From: Opitutaceae bacterium
GTDB taxonomy: Bacteria > Verrucomicrobiota > Verrucomicrobiia > Opitutales > Opitutaceae
Reading direction: 5' to 3'
Assembly: GCA_027490995.1 (NCBI GenBank)
Contig: JAIXWY010000009.1
Location: forward strand, 1 to 64,000
DNA: 64,000 nucleotides
In this document: positions 51,404 to 62,500 of the stretch, in pieces
How the letters are laid out: each line of letters starts with the position of its first letter
How positions within the stretch are numbered: position 1 is the first letter of the stretch
The notes under the pieces: model-generated
What the model was told of the DNA's origin: nothing
What the model saw: the letters and a program-made list of their open reading frames with translations, nothing else
Databases searched by the model: none
Program-made: the position numbers and the translations under genes

Positions 51404-52357
51404 TTAGCCGGAGCGCCGCCACCGCCGCCACAGCGAGCTCGGTAGATTAAGGAGCATCGCGGCACGCAAGCGGAAGGTGCTGGCCCGCGCAAGGCGGGGA
51501 AAGAGGGAGTTGCCGTAGTGTTGCCGACCATGCTCAGCCAATTCGAGGGCATGTCCGTGCTGTCCGATGAGGGTTGAACACAGCCATGCGACGAGAAGGG
51601 TACGTCGGGTCATCGCGGAGCCTGATGAGGCGGGCTCACGGACAAAGCAGAGATTGGCCCATGCGGGTGCGGTGGGACCTAGCTGGCGAGCCCAACGGGC
51701 GCCCCGGCGTCCCAGCGCCTTCTCTAGTCGCTCGGGCGAGCCTTTCACGGCCGTGCCAACGGTGAACTCGGTCAGCCAGAAAGGTTCTGATTCCATTGCT
51801 TGCAGCACCTCTCCCACCTTGTCCTCGCCCGAGTACGCATCGATCAGCCCCGGTTCGCATTCGAAGAGGGACATTTGTTCCCTCCAGGCCTTCGGGAGGC
51901 TGCGGTAGATTGCGAGGTCGAGTCCCTGCGTATCGCACTTCAGCCAGTCAATGTGGCCAATGCCCTGTTCTGCGAGTGCGTGGGTGAGGGTTTTCGCTGG
52001 CAGGTCCGCCGTGCGTTCCACGCTGAATAGGTGCGCGAATGCCCAGCGGCCGAGGACTTCGGGTCGGGGAGGCAGCATGCTGGAACACTGCGGCGATCGG
52101 GTTAGGTACAGGAGTTGGGTTCCGTTCGCAGCATGGGGAGCGACGAGATGACGTCCGAGTACCCAGCGTCGAAAATGCCCGGAGCTGTGCTCCAGTGTAG
52201 CGGAGTCGCGTGCATCTGGCTCGAAGCCTACACCAATCGCCCAAGGAGCTAAGCGTTGCCAACGGGCGTGGATTCCACCGGCTGCGCCAACGTCGACCAA
52301 AACGAGAGGTTGGTCCCGAAATTCGGGTTCGCGCAGGACTTCGTTGATCAGGCTCAT
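51404..52357 (-). CDS. FkbM family SAM methyltransferase
   Basis: 317 aa. The motif LVDVGAAGGIHARW (motif I) near residue 20 binds SAM, and IDWLKCDTQGLDLAIYRSL is the FkbM hallmark (WLK.D.QG). It has FECEP as the next strand. FkbM enzymes methylate sugar hydroxyls in capsules and glycosides. The C-terminal ~80 residues (from MTRRTLLVAW) have a short hydrophobic stretch and basic tail not needed for the fold. It overlaps the preceding fusion gene by 4 bp (52354-52357). Confidence 0.82.
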   Translation of the reverse strand: MSLINEVLREPEFRDQPLVLVDVGAAGGIHARWQRLAPWAIGVGFEPDARDSATLEHSSGHFRRWVLGRHLVAPHAANGTQLLYLTRSPQCSSMLPPRPEVLGRWAFAHLFSVERTADLPAKTLTHALAEQGIGHIDWLKCDTQGLDLAIYRSLPKAWREQMSLFECEPGLIDAYSGEDKVGEVLQAMESEPFWLTEFTVGTAVKGSPERLEKALGRRGARWARQLGPTAPAWANLCFVREPASSGSAMTRRTLLVAWLCSTLIGQHGHALELAEHGRQHYGNSLFPRLARASTFRLRAAMLLNLPSSLWRRWRRSG

Positions 52358-54042
52358 GTGGTATCTCTCCTCCTCCAGTACAAGGATCGAAAGCGAGCGC
52401 CGCGAGGAGGTGGCGCGGATTCATCCGCATCGTGAATCAGATTATAGGACTCGGAGAGCAGCGTTAGGATCGGTTCCGGGTCGAGAAACCAGCATGGGTA
52501 GCTTGCGCGATAGATCGACGGTGGAACCTGTTGTAACGTGAGCCGGGCTCGTCCCGTGGTGGAGAATAGGGTGCAGTCGATCAGCACCAGACGGGGCCGT
52601 AGCGCAACCAACTCCGCGAGCGCGCGCAGAGGATCCGGCAGGTAACTGAGAGAGCTACTGAGGAGGACGGCGTCGGGCGGACGGCCCGCGTCGGAGAGGG
52701 CGGCAGCGAAGGTCTCGTGGAAACGTAAGACGTCGGTTTGAAAAGATCGCTTCCCTACTGCGACGAAAGAGGGTTGTTCGATGACGGACCAACGGACAGA
52801 TCCGATTTCCCGCAAGACCTCACGGTGCGGATGGTAGGTGCTGCCAAGCGAGCCTCCGACATCGATGAGATGAAGCTGGCCGTCGGCCTCCGCAGCGACA
52901 CGACGGATTAGCGGTAACGCGGACCAAGGTTCCGGAGCGTAGGCGAACGTGACGCCATCTCGTTCAAACCCAGCCTGCCGTTCCACGACGCGGCGCGTGG
53001 CGCGTGTGACGCGCTGAAGGATCTCGGGCGCATCGTAGCCTGTTGCGACGGCCTTGGCCGCGGCCCAAGAGGAGAAATCGCCCTCCCAACGGACTCGACG
53101 AAAGCGCTGCTGGTAGGCGTCGAAGAGGGCGCGAGGCACTAACCCGCGCACGAGCCGCTTGAGTCTAGGGAGAAAGGGTCGCTCGTGCCGCGTCGCGTTT
53201 GTCCACAGACTTCGGCAACCTGGATGCTCCGCCGGACGTTCGGGGATCACGGTGCGCGGTGGATTGGGAAGGAGTGGAGGGTTGCGCCAGCGCAGCGCGG
53301 CAGCGGCGTTTGAAGCATGGGCATCGAAGCCAATGTGCTCCACGAGACTGTGCGGTGGGCGAAGGCACAGGCCGCCATGTTCAAGATGGTGGTAGAGCCA
53401 CCGAACTGCCCAGAGGTTACGGCGCGCCTCGTCGCGGGCCATGGCGGGGAGATCCGCCCCGTAGGCATCTGGGGCGACCCCACGGAGCCGTGCACGATGC
53501 TGTTTTTCGCGTGCGGTACCGGATTCCATACCCTCCCAGGAGCTAGACCATGCTCCCCACACCCAGCACTCGGCGCGGGCATCGAGGTACGGATTTCCTT
53601 CGAGGTGGGGTGGAGTGATCCGGGGATGTGTCCACGCCGATACGCTCATGATCTGAGGACTGTCGGCGTGCACCTTGAGGGCCGTGCAAAGCCAGTCGTA
53701 AGTGCCAGAGATTGCGACGAGATCATCTTCCCAGACGATGAAGGCGGCATGGTGGGTCGCGATTTCTCCGACACCGGAGCGGACGTTAAGTCCGAGCCCG
53801 AGGTTTTGTGCACGCTCGACCAAGGTCAGATCCGCCCAATCTACCTCGCGCAGCAAACGTCGTACCTCCTCCACTCGCTCAGCCTCGGCCTGAGTACGCG
53901 CACCGTCTGAGTAAGCGACGATGCGGGGGACTTTGTTTTCCCGGAGTGACGCGAGGACGTGCCGCAGGTGTTGTGGGCGAGCGTGGGCGAAGAGGACGAC
54001 CGGAATGACCGGATCCGTACGAGTAGACTCAGCGGCGCGCAT
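52354..54042 (-). CDS. Glycosyltransferase-methyltransferase fusion (TIGR04325-type C-terminus)
   Basis: 562 aa. Residues about 12-250 are a GT-A-like transferase (VVLFAHARPQHLRHVLASL, DGARTQ, NLGLGLNVRSGVG, IVWEDDLVAI with an acidic DxD-like EDD, YLDARAECWVWGAWSSSW). After a linker, residues about 315-562 are a SAM methyltransferase-like domain of the TIGR04325 type: WEGDFSSWAAAKAVATGYD, IDVGGSLGSTY, SSSLSYLPDP, LIDCTLFS. It may join a sugar transfer to methylation on one polypeptide. Start ATG 54042 overlaps the FkbM gene by 14 bp. Confidence 0.78.
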   Translation of the reverse strand: MRAAESTRTDPVIPVVLFAHARPQHLRHVLASLRENKVPRIVAYSDGARTQAEAERVEEVRRLLREVDWADLTLVERAQNLGLGLNVRSGVGEIATHHAAFIVWEDDLVAISGTYDWLCTALKVHADSPQIMSVSAWTHPRITPPHLEGNPYLDARAECWVWGAWSSSWEGMESGTAREKQHRARLRGVAPDAYGADLPAMARDEARRNLWAVRWLYHHLEHGGLCLRPPHSLVEHIGFDAHASNAAAALRWRNPPLLPNPPRTVIPERPAEHPGCRSLWTNATRHERPFLPRLKRLVRGLVPRALFDAYQQRFRRVRWEGDFSSWAAAKAVATGYDAPEILQRVTRATRRVVERQAGFERDGVTFAYAPEPWSALPLIRRVAAEADGQLHLIDVGGSLGSTYHPHREVLREIGSVRWSVIEQPSFVAVGKRSFQTDVLRFHETFAAALSDAGRPPDAVLLSSSLSYLPDPLRALAELVALRPRLVLIDCTLFSTTGRARLTLQQVPPSIYRASYPCWFLDPEPILTLLSESYNLIHDADESAPPPRGARFRSLYWRRRDTT

Positions 54043-54745
54043 AGAGCAGGTCGCGGTGCGTGCCTAGATCGGTGAGCGTCTCCTCCAGCTGATGCGTTCG
54101 GTCCAGCAAGCGATGGATCTCGTTCGGGTCTCTGGCCTCGACGCAAATCCAGCGTGGCGAATGACGGCGGAGATCCAATCCGCGCAACGCCTGCGGCTCG
54201 GCGCCTTCGACATCGAGGCTAAGAAGATCGATCTCCCGGTCGATGCGCTGCTCGTCGAGGAGCGACGAGAGCGTTCGCGCCGGGACTTGGAGGGTGCGAG
54301 AACTCCGAAGTCTCTGCACGGCAAGGCCGGTCTCAATGTGGCGTCGCGTGACCTCTGCATCGCCTAGCGCACCTGCGACGGTGGACATGAGACCGGCACA
54401 GTGTAAGGTTACGGATGTTGCGGTCAGTTCGTCGGCGACGAGCGCGGCTTCCAAGACCGGAGACATCCGATTTAGGCGACACTCGGCCGCGAGCTCAGGA
54501 ATCGGCTCGACTAAAATCCCGGTCCAGCCGCGGAAGCGCTCGAGGTAGTACGTGTTACTTTGGGAAAACCCGTCGTTGGCTCCGGCTTCGACGAAGAAAC
54601 CGTGATCTAAATTGATGTGCCGCTCCAGACGTTGGTCGAGCTGGTGTAGTGCAGGGCGCGAATAGCGTGCAGATCCAACGGCCTCAAACGCAGCTCGGCG
54701 GAGGCGTTTGATGCGGCTGCGGAGGCGAAGTATGACGCTGCTCAT
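54029..54745 (-). CDS. FkbM family SAM methyltransferase
   Basis: 238 aa. The motif FFVEAGANDGFSQSNTYYLE (motif I) and ILVEPIPELAAEC are the class-I SAM fold; LLSLDVEGAEPQALRGLDL is the FkbM signature (LSLDVEG). The N-terminal 35 residues are basic. It probably methylates a sugar of the glycan built by this locus. It overlaps the flippase gene by 4 bp (54742-54745) and the fusion gene by 14 bp. Sequence differs from the other FkbM gene, so this is not a tandem duplicate. Confidence 0.82.
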   Translation of the reverse strand: MSSVILRLRSRIKRLRRAAFEAVGSARYSRPALHQLDQRLERHINLDHGFFVEAGANDGFSQSNTYYLERFRGWTGILVEPIPELAAECRLNRMSPVLEAALVADELTATSVTLHCAGLMSTVAGALGDAEVTRRHIETGLAVQRLRSSRTLQVPARTLSSLLDEQRIDREIDLLSLDVEGAEPQALRGLDLRRHSPRWICVEARDPNEIHRLLDRTHQLEETLTDLGTHRDLLYARR

Positions 54746-56067
54746 AGCGAACGAACGACCTCACGAATTCGAAACGGTACCGCTAGCGCGAGGCTCTGTT
54801 GCGAGGCGGTGGCGCGGATGGGCCGATAGGCGTAGCCGCTCAACCAAGCTCCGACCGCAAAGGAGACCAGTGTAGAGAGGGCCGCGCCGACGCCGCCCCA
54901 TCGCGGGATAGTGACGAAGTTCAGGCCAATGTTTAGCCCGGCCCCGGTCAGAGTCGCGAAGAGGTAAAAGAGACCATGACCTTGCTGAACAAGCCACTGG
55001 CCGCGAGCGGCGCCCAAAAAGACGAATACGAGCGACCAGACGTGCACGACCATGACGGGTGCCGAAGGCCCGAAGTCGGGCCCGTAGGCGAGAGTGATCA
55101 ACCAGGGAGCGGCCAGCGAAAGCGGCAGCGCGATCGCATACGCGGTGCTGGCCTGGAGGTCGTACGAACGCTGCCACTCGCGGCGGCTTTCGTCTGCGCT
55201 GGATCCTCGCGCTTCGATCAAGCGCGGCAGCAGGCTCGAGGCGATGGCGGCGGGGAGAAAAAACCAGATCTCGGTGAAACGCGTGGCGGCGGTGTACCAA
55301 CCGACTTCCGCTGGACCAAGCAGGAGACGGAGCATGAGCTCGTCGATTTTCATGTAAACAACCACGGCCACGCCCGAGAGCGCTAGAGGCCAACACTCTC
55401 GTGCAAGCTGAAGAACCGTTGCGCGACGCGCGTGCCGCCACGGCGCGCGGAGCCCTTCGCGGCGCGCGAGCAAGTGGACGAGCCACGCCGCCGCCAAGCC
55501 CTCGATAACGGTAGCGGCGGCGAATGCGGAGAGAGGTGCGTCGACCGCAACAAACGTCACGCGCAGGACCGCGCCGAATGCCGCGGCCATCAACTGTGCG
55601 GCGGCGGCGGTTCGGCCGTGTAGGCGCGCTCTCAGCCAGATATCCGGCAGCATCAGTGAGGGCAGTAAGACCAAGGGACTCAGTACCCACAAAAGGAGCG
55701 CCTCGGTGCCATGACGCGGCGCCGTCGCCCACGCGATTGACAGGACCAAGCCCCACGCCGCGACTCCGACGATTGATCGCAGAACCGCGGCGCTGGCGAT
55801 CCGCTCACTCGCCCGCTCCGGATCCAGTAACACATCGCGCGAGAGGACGCCATCGAGACCGAACTGCACCCAACCTGACAGAAGTGTGATCAGCGCGAGC
55901 GCTACGCTTAGCGTGCCCAACGAGGCGGGGCCGAGGTGTCGAGCCACCAGCAGCCCGACCGCGAATACTAGAACTGTGCGCCCAGCTCGCTCGATTAAGA
56001 GCCAGCCTAAGTGCCTTGCAGATTGGGGAATAACGTATTTCGCGGGGGAAGAATCCACCCGACCCAT
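54742..56067 (-). CDS. Polysaccharide flippase, Wzx/MATE-like
   Basis: 441 aa with about 12-14 hydrophobic segments, e.g. VLVFAVGLLVARHLG, LGTLSVALALITLLSGWV, AWGLVLSIAW, WFFLPAAIASSLLPRL and YLFATLTGAGLNIGLNFV. This is the topology of oligosaccharide flippases (polysaccharide biosynthesis protein family). It moves lipid-linked repeat units across the inner membrane. First gene of the overlapping five-gene locus, so the promoter probably lies in the 147-bp gap at 56068-56214. No clear -10/-35 was recognised there. Confidence 0.82.
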   Translation of the reverse strand: MGRVDSSPAKYVIPQSARHLGWLLIERAGRTVLVFAVGLLVARHLGPASLGTLSVALALITLLSGWVQFGLDGVLSRDVLLDPERASERIASAAVLRSIVGVAAWGLVLSIAWATAPRHGTEALLLWVLSPLVLLPSLMLPDIWLRARLHGRTAAAAQLMAAAFGAVLRVTFVAVDAPLSAFAAATVIEGLAAAWLVHLLARREGLRAPWRHARRATVLQLARECWPLALSGVAVVVYMKIDELMLRLLLGPAEVGWYTAATRFTEIWFFLPAAIASSLLPRLIEARGSSADESRREWQRSYDLQASTAYAIALPLSLAAPWLITLAYGPDFGPSAPVMVVHVWSLVFVFLGAARGQWLVQQGHGLFYLFATLTGAGLNIGLNFVTIPRWGGVGAALSTLVSFAVGAWLSGYAYRPIRATASQQSLALAVPFRIREVVRSL

Positions 56068-56214
56068 ACGACGACCATGATTTGGCCGACTTTATGGGTC
56101 AAGGCGCTCAGAGTAAGCTCATCCGGATACGCTGCAGCCGGATTTCTCCCAGAGAGCGTCACAGTGCTTTAAAAAGGTACTGAAGCGATGCTGACTCCGG
56201 ATGTCGGCCGCGGG

Positions 56215-57882
56215 TCAGACGTACGGCACGTACTGGGGTTCGAACATACTCTCCTGCACCGCGGTGCGGAGATCGGTCGGGGGCATGCTGCGCGACAGAC
56301 CCTTATCGTAGGCCTCGGCGGCGACGGCGATGGCGATCTCCCGCGAAACCTCGCGGATCTGGGACAGCGCAGGATACACGCGGCCCTGGCTGAGGTCCGC
56401 GGGCGTGACCAAATGCGCGAGGGTGCGGGCAGCGATGAGAAACATGGCGTCGCTGACTTCGCGGGCATCGCTGATGAGCGCGCCGAGGCCGATGCCGGGG
56501 AAGATGTAGACGTTGTTTCCCTGTCCCGGGGTAATGGTCTGGCCGTGGCAGGTAACCGGCGCGAAGGGGCTGCCGCTGGCGAAGATCGCTCGGCCTTCGC
56601 TCCATCCGTAGGCCTGCTCGGCGGTACACTCCGCCTTTGAGGTGGGATTCGAGAGCGCGAAGATGATCGGGCGCCGATTCAGAGCGGACATGCGGGCAAG
56701 GATCGGCTGGGTGAATGCCTGCGCTGTCCCCGACACCCCAATGAGCGCCGTCGGCTGGAACGCTTCGAGGGCTTCGTCGAGGCGTGGCACCGCGGGGAGG
56801 TCATGGGCATACGGCACCTTGTGAGGCGCGAGCCCGGCCAAGCGCGAGCGGACGACGAGGCCATGGGAGTCGATGAACCAGCAGCGCGCGCGGGCTTCGT
56901 GCTCGGGCACTCCTTCATCGCGAAGCGCCGCGACAAAGAGGTCGGCGATCCCGGTTCCGGCCTCGCCCGCACCAAGGAAGAGGAGACGCTGGTCGCGCAG
57001 CGCTCCACCGGTGATCCGGAGGGCTCCGATCAGTCCCGCGAGTGCGACCGCCGCCGTGCCTTGGATGTCGTCGTTGAAGCTGCAGATCCGCTGGCGGTGA
57101 CGCTGCAGGAGGTGGAAGGCGTGCGTGTTGCCGAAGTCCTCCCATTGCAGCAGGGCACGGGGGAATACGTGCCTCACGGCGTCCACGAATTCATCCACAA
57201 AAGCGTCGTACTCCGCTCCCGTGCAGCGCGGCTGGCGCAGGCCAATGTAGAAAGGATCCTCGCGCAGGGTCGCGTTGTTCGTGCCAACATCGAGCATCAC
57301 CGGCAGGGTGTAGGCGGGGTGCACACCCGCGCACGCGGTGTAGAGGGACAGCTTGCCGATCGGGATACCCATCCCGAGTGCACCCAAGTCGCCCAGGCCA
57401 AGGATTCGTTCGCCGTCGGTCACGACGATCATGCGGATGTCGTTGAATGGCCAGTGAGCGAGGACCTCGGCGACGCGGCCCCGGTCATGGATCGAGACGT
57501 ACAGACCGCGCGGGCGCCGGAAGATGACGCCGAACTGCAGGCACGCTTGGCCCACCGTGGGCGTATAGATCAGCGGGACCATCTCCTCGAGGTGGTCCGT
57601 GATGACTTTGTAGAACAGCGTCTCGTTTCGGTTCTGAAGATTGGTCAGGAAGACGTACCGATCGAGCGGCTCCTTGATCTTGCGGAGGTTCTCGAGGACT
57701 CGAGCGGCCTGTTCGGCGAGGGTGAAGACGCGGGCGGGTAGCAGGCCCCGCAGGCCGAGGGCGTCGCGCTCGATCTCGGTGAAAGCCGTGCCCTTGTTGA
57801 GCAACGGATCATTGAGCAAGGCCTGACCCCGCGGGAGAGCGGGGCCGGGATGCGGCGACAGGCCGCTCGACCAGGAGTGCAT
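56215..57882 (-). CDS. maeA: NAD-dependent malic enzyme
   Basis: 555 aa, close to E. coli MaeA length. The motifs DPLLNKGTAFTEIERDALGL, VPLIYTPTVGQACL (with the catalytic Tyr), VVTDGERILGLGDLG, the metal-binding EDF/NDD region (QWEDFGNTHAFHLL, FNDDIQGTAAVAL), FLGAGEAGTG (NAD) and ALSNPTSKAECT are all present. It decarboxylates malate to pyruvate. The first 15 residues (MHSWSSGLSPHPGPALPRG) look like translated repeat sequence. An alternative later start is not obvious. Divergence from the family begins only there. No adjacent TCA gene. Confidence 0.9.
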   Translation of the reverse strand: MHSWSSGLSPHPGPALPRGQALLNDPLLNKGTAFTEIERDALGLRGLLPARVFTLAEQAARVLENLRKIKEPLDRYVFLTNLQNRNETLFYKVITDHLEEMVPLIYTPTVGQACLQFGVIFRRPRGLYVSIHDRGRVAEVLAHWPFNDIRMIVVTDGERILGLGDLGALGMGIPIGKLSLYTACAGVHPAYTLPVMLDVGTNNATLREDPFYIGLRQPRCTGAEYDAFVDEFVDAVRHVFPRALLQWEDFGNTHAFHLLQRHRQRICSFNDDIQGTAAVALAGLIGALRITGGALRDQRLLFLGAGEAGTGIADLFVAALRDEGVPEHEARARCWFIDSHGLVVRSRLAGLAPHKVPYAHDLPAVPRLDEALEAFQPTALIGVSGTAQAFTQPILARMSALNRRPIIFALSNPTSKAECTAEQAYGWSEGRAIFASGSPFAPVTCHGQTITPGQGNNVYIFPGIGLGALISDAREVSDAMFLIAARTLAHLVTPADLSQGRVYPALSQIREVSREIAIAVAAEAYDKGLSRSMPPTDLRTAVQESMFEPQYVPYV

Positions 57883-57960
57883 GCTCCCAGTCTGCCGCAG
57901 GCCGCGGTCGCCGACTCCGCGGATTTTGGCGGAGGTCGGCGTTTTCTTGCGGGGACCGCC

Positions 57961-59445
<1,485 letters not shown>

Positions 59446-59504
59446 GGCAGAAGAGGGTCGGAGGGATTTGGGTGTGGTGGCGGTGCGTGCGGTGCCGTCG
59501 CGGT

Positions 59505-62500
59505 TTAGTTGCCGCCGACACGCGAGGTGTCGCGGGCATTCTCTTCGAACGCGGCCATGATTGCCTCGTCGCCGCTCAGGCCCTGAGCCTGGGCGCGCTC
59601 GATGCAGGCGAGCATGCGCTCGTAGTCCTTTGGCAGCACCTTGACGAACTTCGGCAGGTAGGTGTCCCACGCGCCGAGGATCTTCTTGGCGCGCTCGCTG
59701 CGCGTGTACTCGAAGTGCTTCTCGATTGAGCTGCGGAGCTCCGCGATATCCTTGGCGGCCGTGACGCGGCCGATTCCGACCATCTGCGGGTTCACGCGCT
59801 TCGAGAAATCGCCGCTCTCATCGAGCACGTAGGCGACGCCACCGGACATGCCGGCGCCGAAGTTGCGGCCGGCGGGGCCGATCACGACCACGCGACCACC
59901 CGTCATGTACTCGCAGCCGTTGTCGCCAATGGCTTCGACGACCGCGTTGACGCCGGAGTTACGCACGGCGAAACGCTCGCCTGCCATGCCGCGGATGTAG
60001 ATCTCGCCGTCCGTCGCGCCGTAGAGAGCGACGTTGCCGACGATCATGTTCTCCTCGGCGCGGAAGGTCGCGCTCGCTGGCGGGAAGACGATGATCTTGC
60101 CACCGGAGAGGCCCTTGCCGATGTAGTCGTTCGCATCGCCCTCGAGCAGGAACGTCATGCCGCGCGTCATGAACGCGCCGAAGCTCTGGCCGGCTGAGCC
60201 CTTGAAGTGGATGCGGATCGTGTCCTCGGGCAGGCCCTTGGCGCCGTGGCGTCGCGTGACCTCGCCGCTCGTGATCGTGCCGACCACGCGGTTGACGTTG
60301 CGGATCGGCAGCTCGGCGATGACTTTCTCGCCGCGTTCGATCGCGGGCGCGCACAGCCCGAGCAGCGTCGTGACATCGAGCGAGCGATCGATGCCGTGGT
60401 CCTGCTTCATCTGGCAGTAGCGGCCGACCTCCGGGCCGACATCCGGCTGATAGAGGATATTGGAGAAGTCGAGACCCTTGGCCTTCCAGTGGTCGACGGC
60501 CTTGCGGGCCTCGAGGCGATCGGTGCGGCCGACCATTTCATCGATCGTGCGGAAGCCCAGCTCGGCCATGATGGAGCGGAGGTCCTCGGCGATGAAGCGC
60601 ATGAAGTTGACCACGTGCTCTGGTTTCCCGGTGAACTTGGCGCGCAGCTTCGGATCCTGCGTGGCCACGCCGGCGGGGCACGTGTTCAGATGGCAGACGC
60701 GCATCATGATGCAGCCGGTGGCGACGAGCGGAGCGGTCGCGAAACCAAACTCCTCGGCGCCGAGCAGCGCGGCGATGGCGACGTCGCGGCCCGTCTTGAG
60801 CTGACCGTCGGTCTCGACTGCGATGCGGGAGCGCAGGTTGTTCAACACGAGCGTCTGGTGGGTCTCGGCGAGGCCGAGTTCCCACGGCAGGCCCGCGTGC
60901 TGGAGCGACGTCTGCGGCGAGGCGCCGGTGCCGCCGTCGTAGCCGGAGATCAGCACGACATCGGCATGTGCCTTGGCGACGCCGGCCGCGATGGTGCCGA
61001 CGCCCACTTCGGCGACCAGCTTCACGCTCACGCGGGCGTGGCGGTTGCCGTTCTTCAGGTCGTGGATCAGCTCCGCGAGATCCTCGATCGAGTAGATGTC
61101 GTGGTGCGGCGGCGGGGAGATCAGACCCACGCCGGCGGTGGTGTGGCGCGTCTTCGCGACCCACGGGTAGACCTTGGAGCCGGGCAGCTGGCCGCCCTCA
61201 CCGGGCTTGGCGCCCTGGGCCATCTTGATCTGGAGCTCCTTGGCGTTGACGAGGTACTCGCTGGTGACGCCGAAGCGGCCCGACGCGACCTGCTTGATCG
61301 CGGAGTTCTTCGAGTCGCCGTTCGGGAGCGGGATGAAGCGTTCCGGATCCTCGCCGCCCTCGCCGGTGTTCGACTTGCCGCCGATGCGGTTCATCGCGAT
61401 CGCCAGCGTCTCGTGAGCCTCCTTCGAGATCGAGCCGTAGGACATCGCGCCCGTCTTGAAACGCTTCATGATCGCCTCGGCCGGCTCGACTTCCTCGAGT
61501 GGGATCGCGGGACCCGCCTTGAACTGGAGCAGGCTGCGCAGCGTGCAGAGGTTGCGCGACTGATCGTTGATCAGGGAGGCGTACTCCTTGTAGGCGGCGG
61601 CGTTGTTGTTGCGGACCGCCTTCTGCAGCTTGTGGATCGACTCTGGTGTGAAGAGATGGGCCTCGCCGTTGGCGCGCCACTGGTAGAGACCGCCGCCGGG
61701 CAGCGTGTGGCTGTTGGCCGAGCGTTCGGAGTAAGCGGCGCGGTGGCGCAGGAGCACTTCCTGGGCGATGACATCGAGGCCGATGCCGCCGACGCGGGAC
61801 GGCGTCCACGTGAAGTAGTGATCGATGACATCCTGGCGCAGACCGAGAGCCTCGAAGACCTGGGCGCCGCGGTAGCTTTGAATCGCCGAGATGCCCATCT
61901 TGGACATCACCTTGATGACGCCCTTGGACGCGGCCTTCACGAGGTTCTTGCAGGCCGTCTTGTGGTCGACGCCCGGCAGTTGACCGTCGCGGATCATGCC
62001 ATCGATGGTTTCGAAGGCGAGGTACGGATTGATCGCGGAGCAGCCGTAGCCGATGAGCAGCGCGAAGTGGTGGACCTCGCGGGCCTCACCAGTCTCGAGC
62101 ACGAGGCTCGCACGCGTGCGCAGGCCTTCGCGGATCAGGTAGTGATGCAGACCGGCGATCGCGAGCAGCGACGGGATCGGCGCGTATTCGCGGTTCACCC
62201 CGCGGTCGCTGAGGATGAGGACATTGACCTCATCTTCCTCGATCATACGGCGCGCCATGATGGAGAGTTCCTCCATCGACTTCGCGAGACCGCGCTCGCC
62301 GCGGCTGACGCGGAAGAGGATCGGCAGCACGCCGACGCGGAGGCCGGGCAGCTGGGTGCGGCGGATCTTGGCGAATTCCTCGTTGGTGAGGATCGGCCAC
62401 TTCAGTTCGACTCGGCGGCACGCGGACGGCTGCGGGTTGAGGAGATTGCCCTCGGCGCCGAGGCGGGTTTCCGCGGAGGTGATAATTTCTTCGCGGATAC

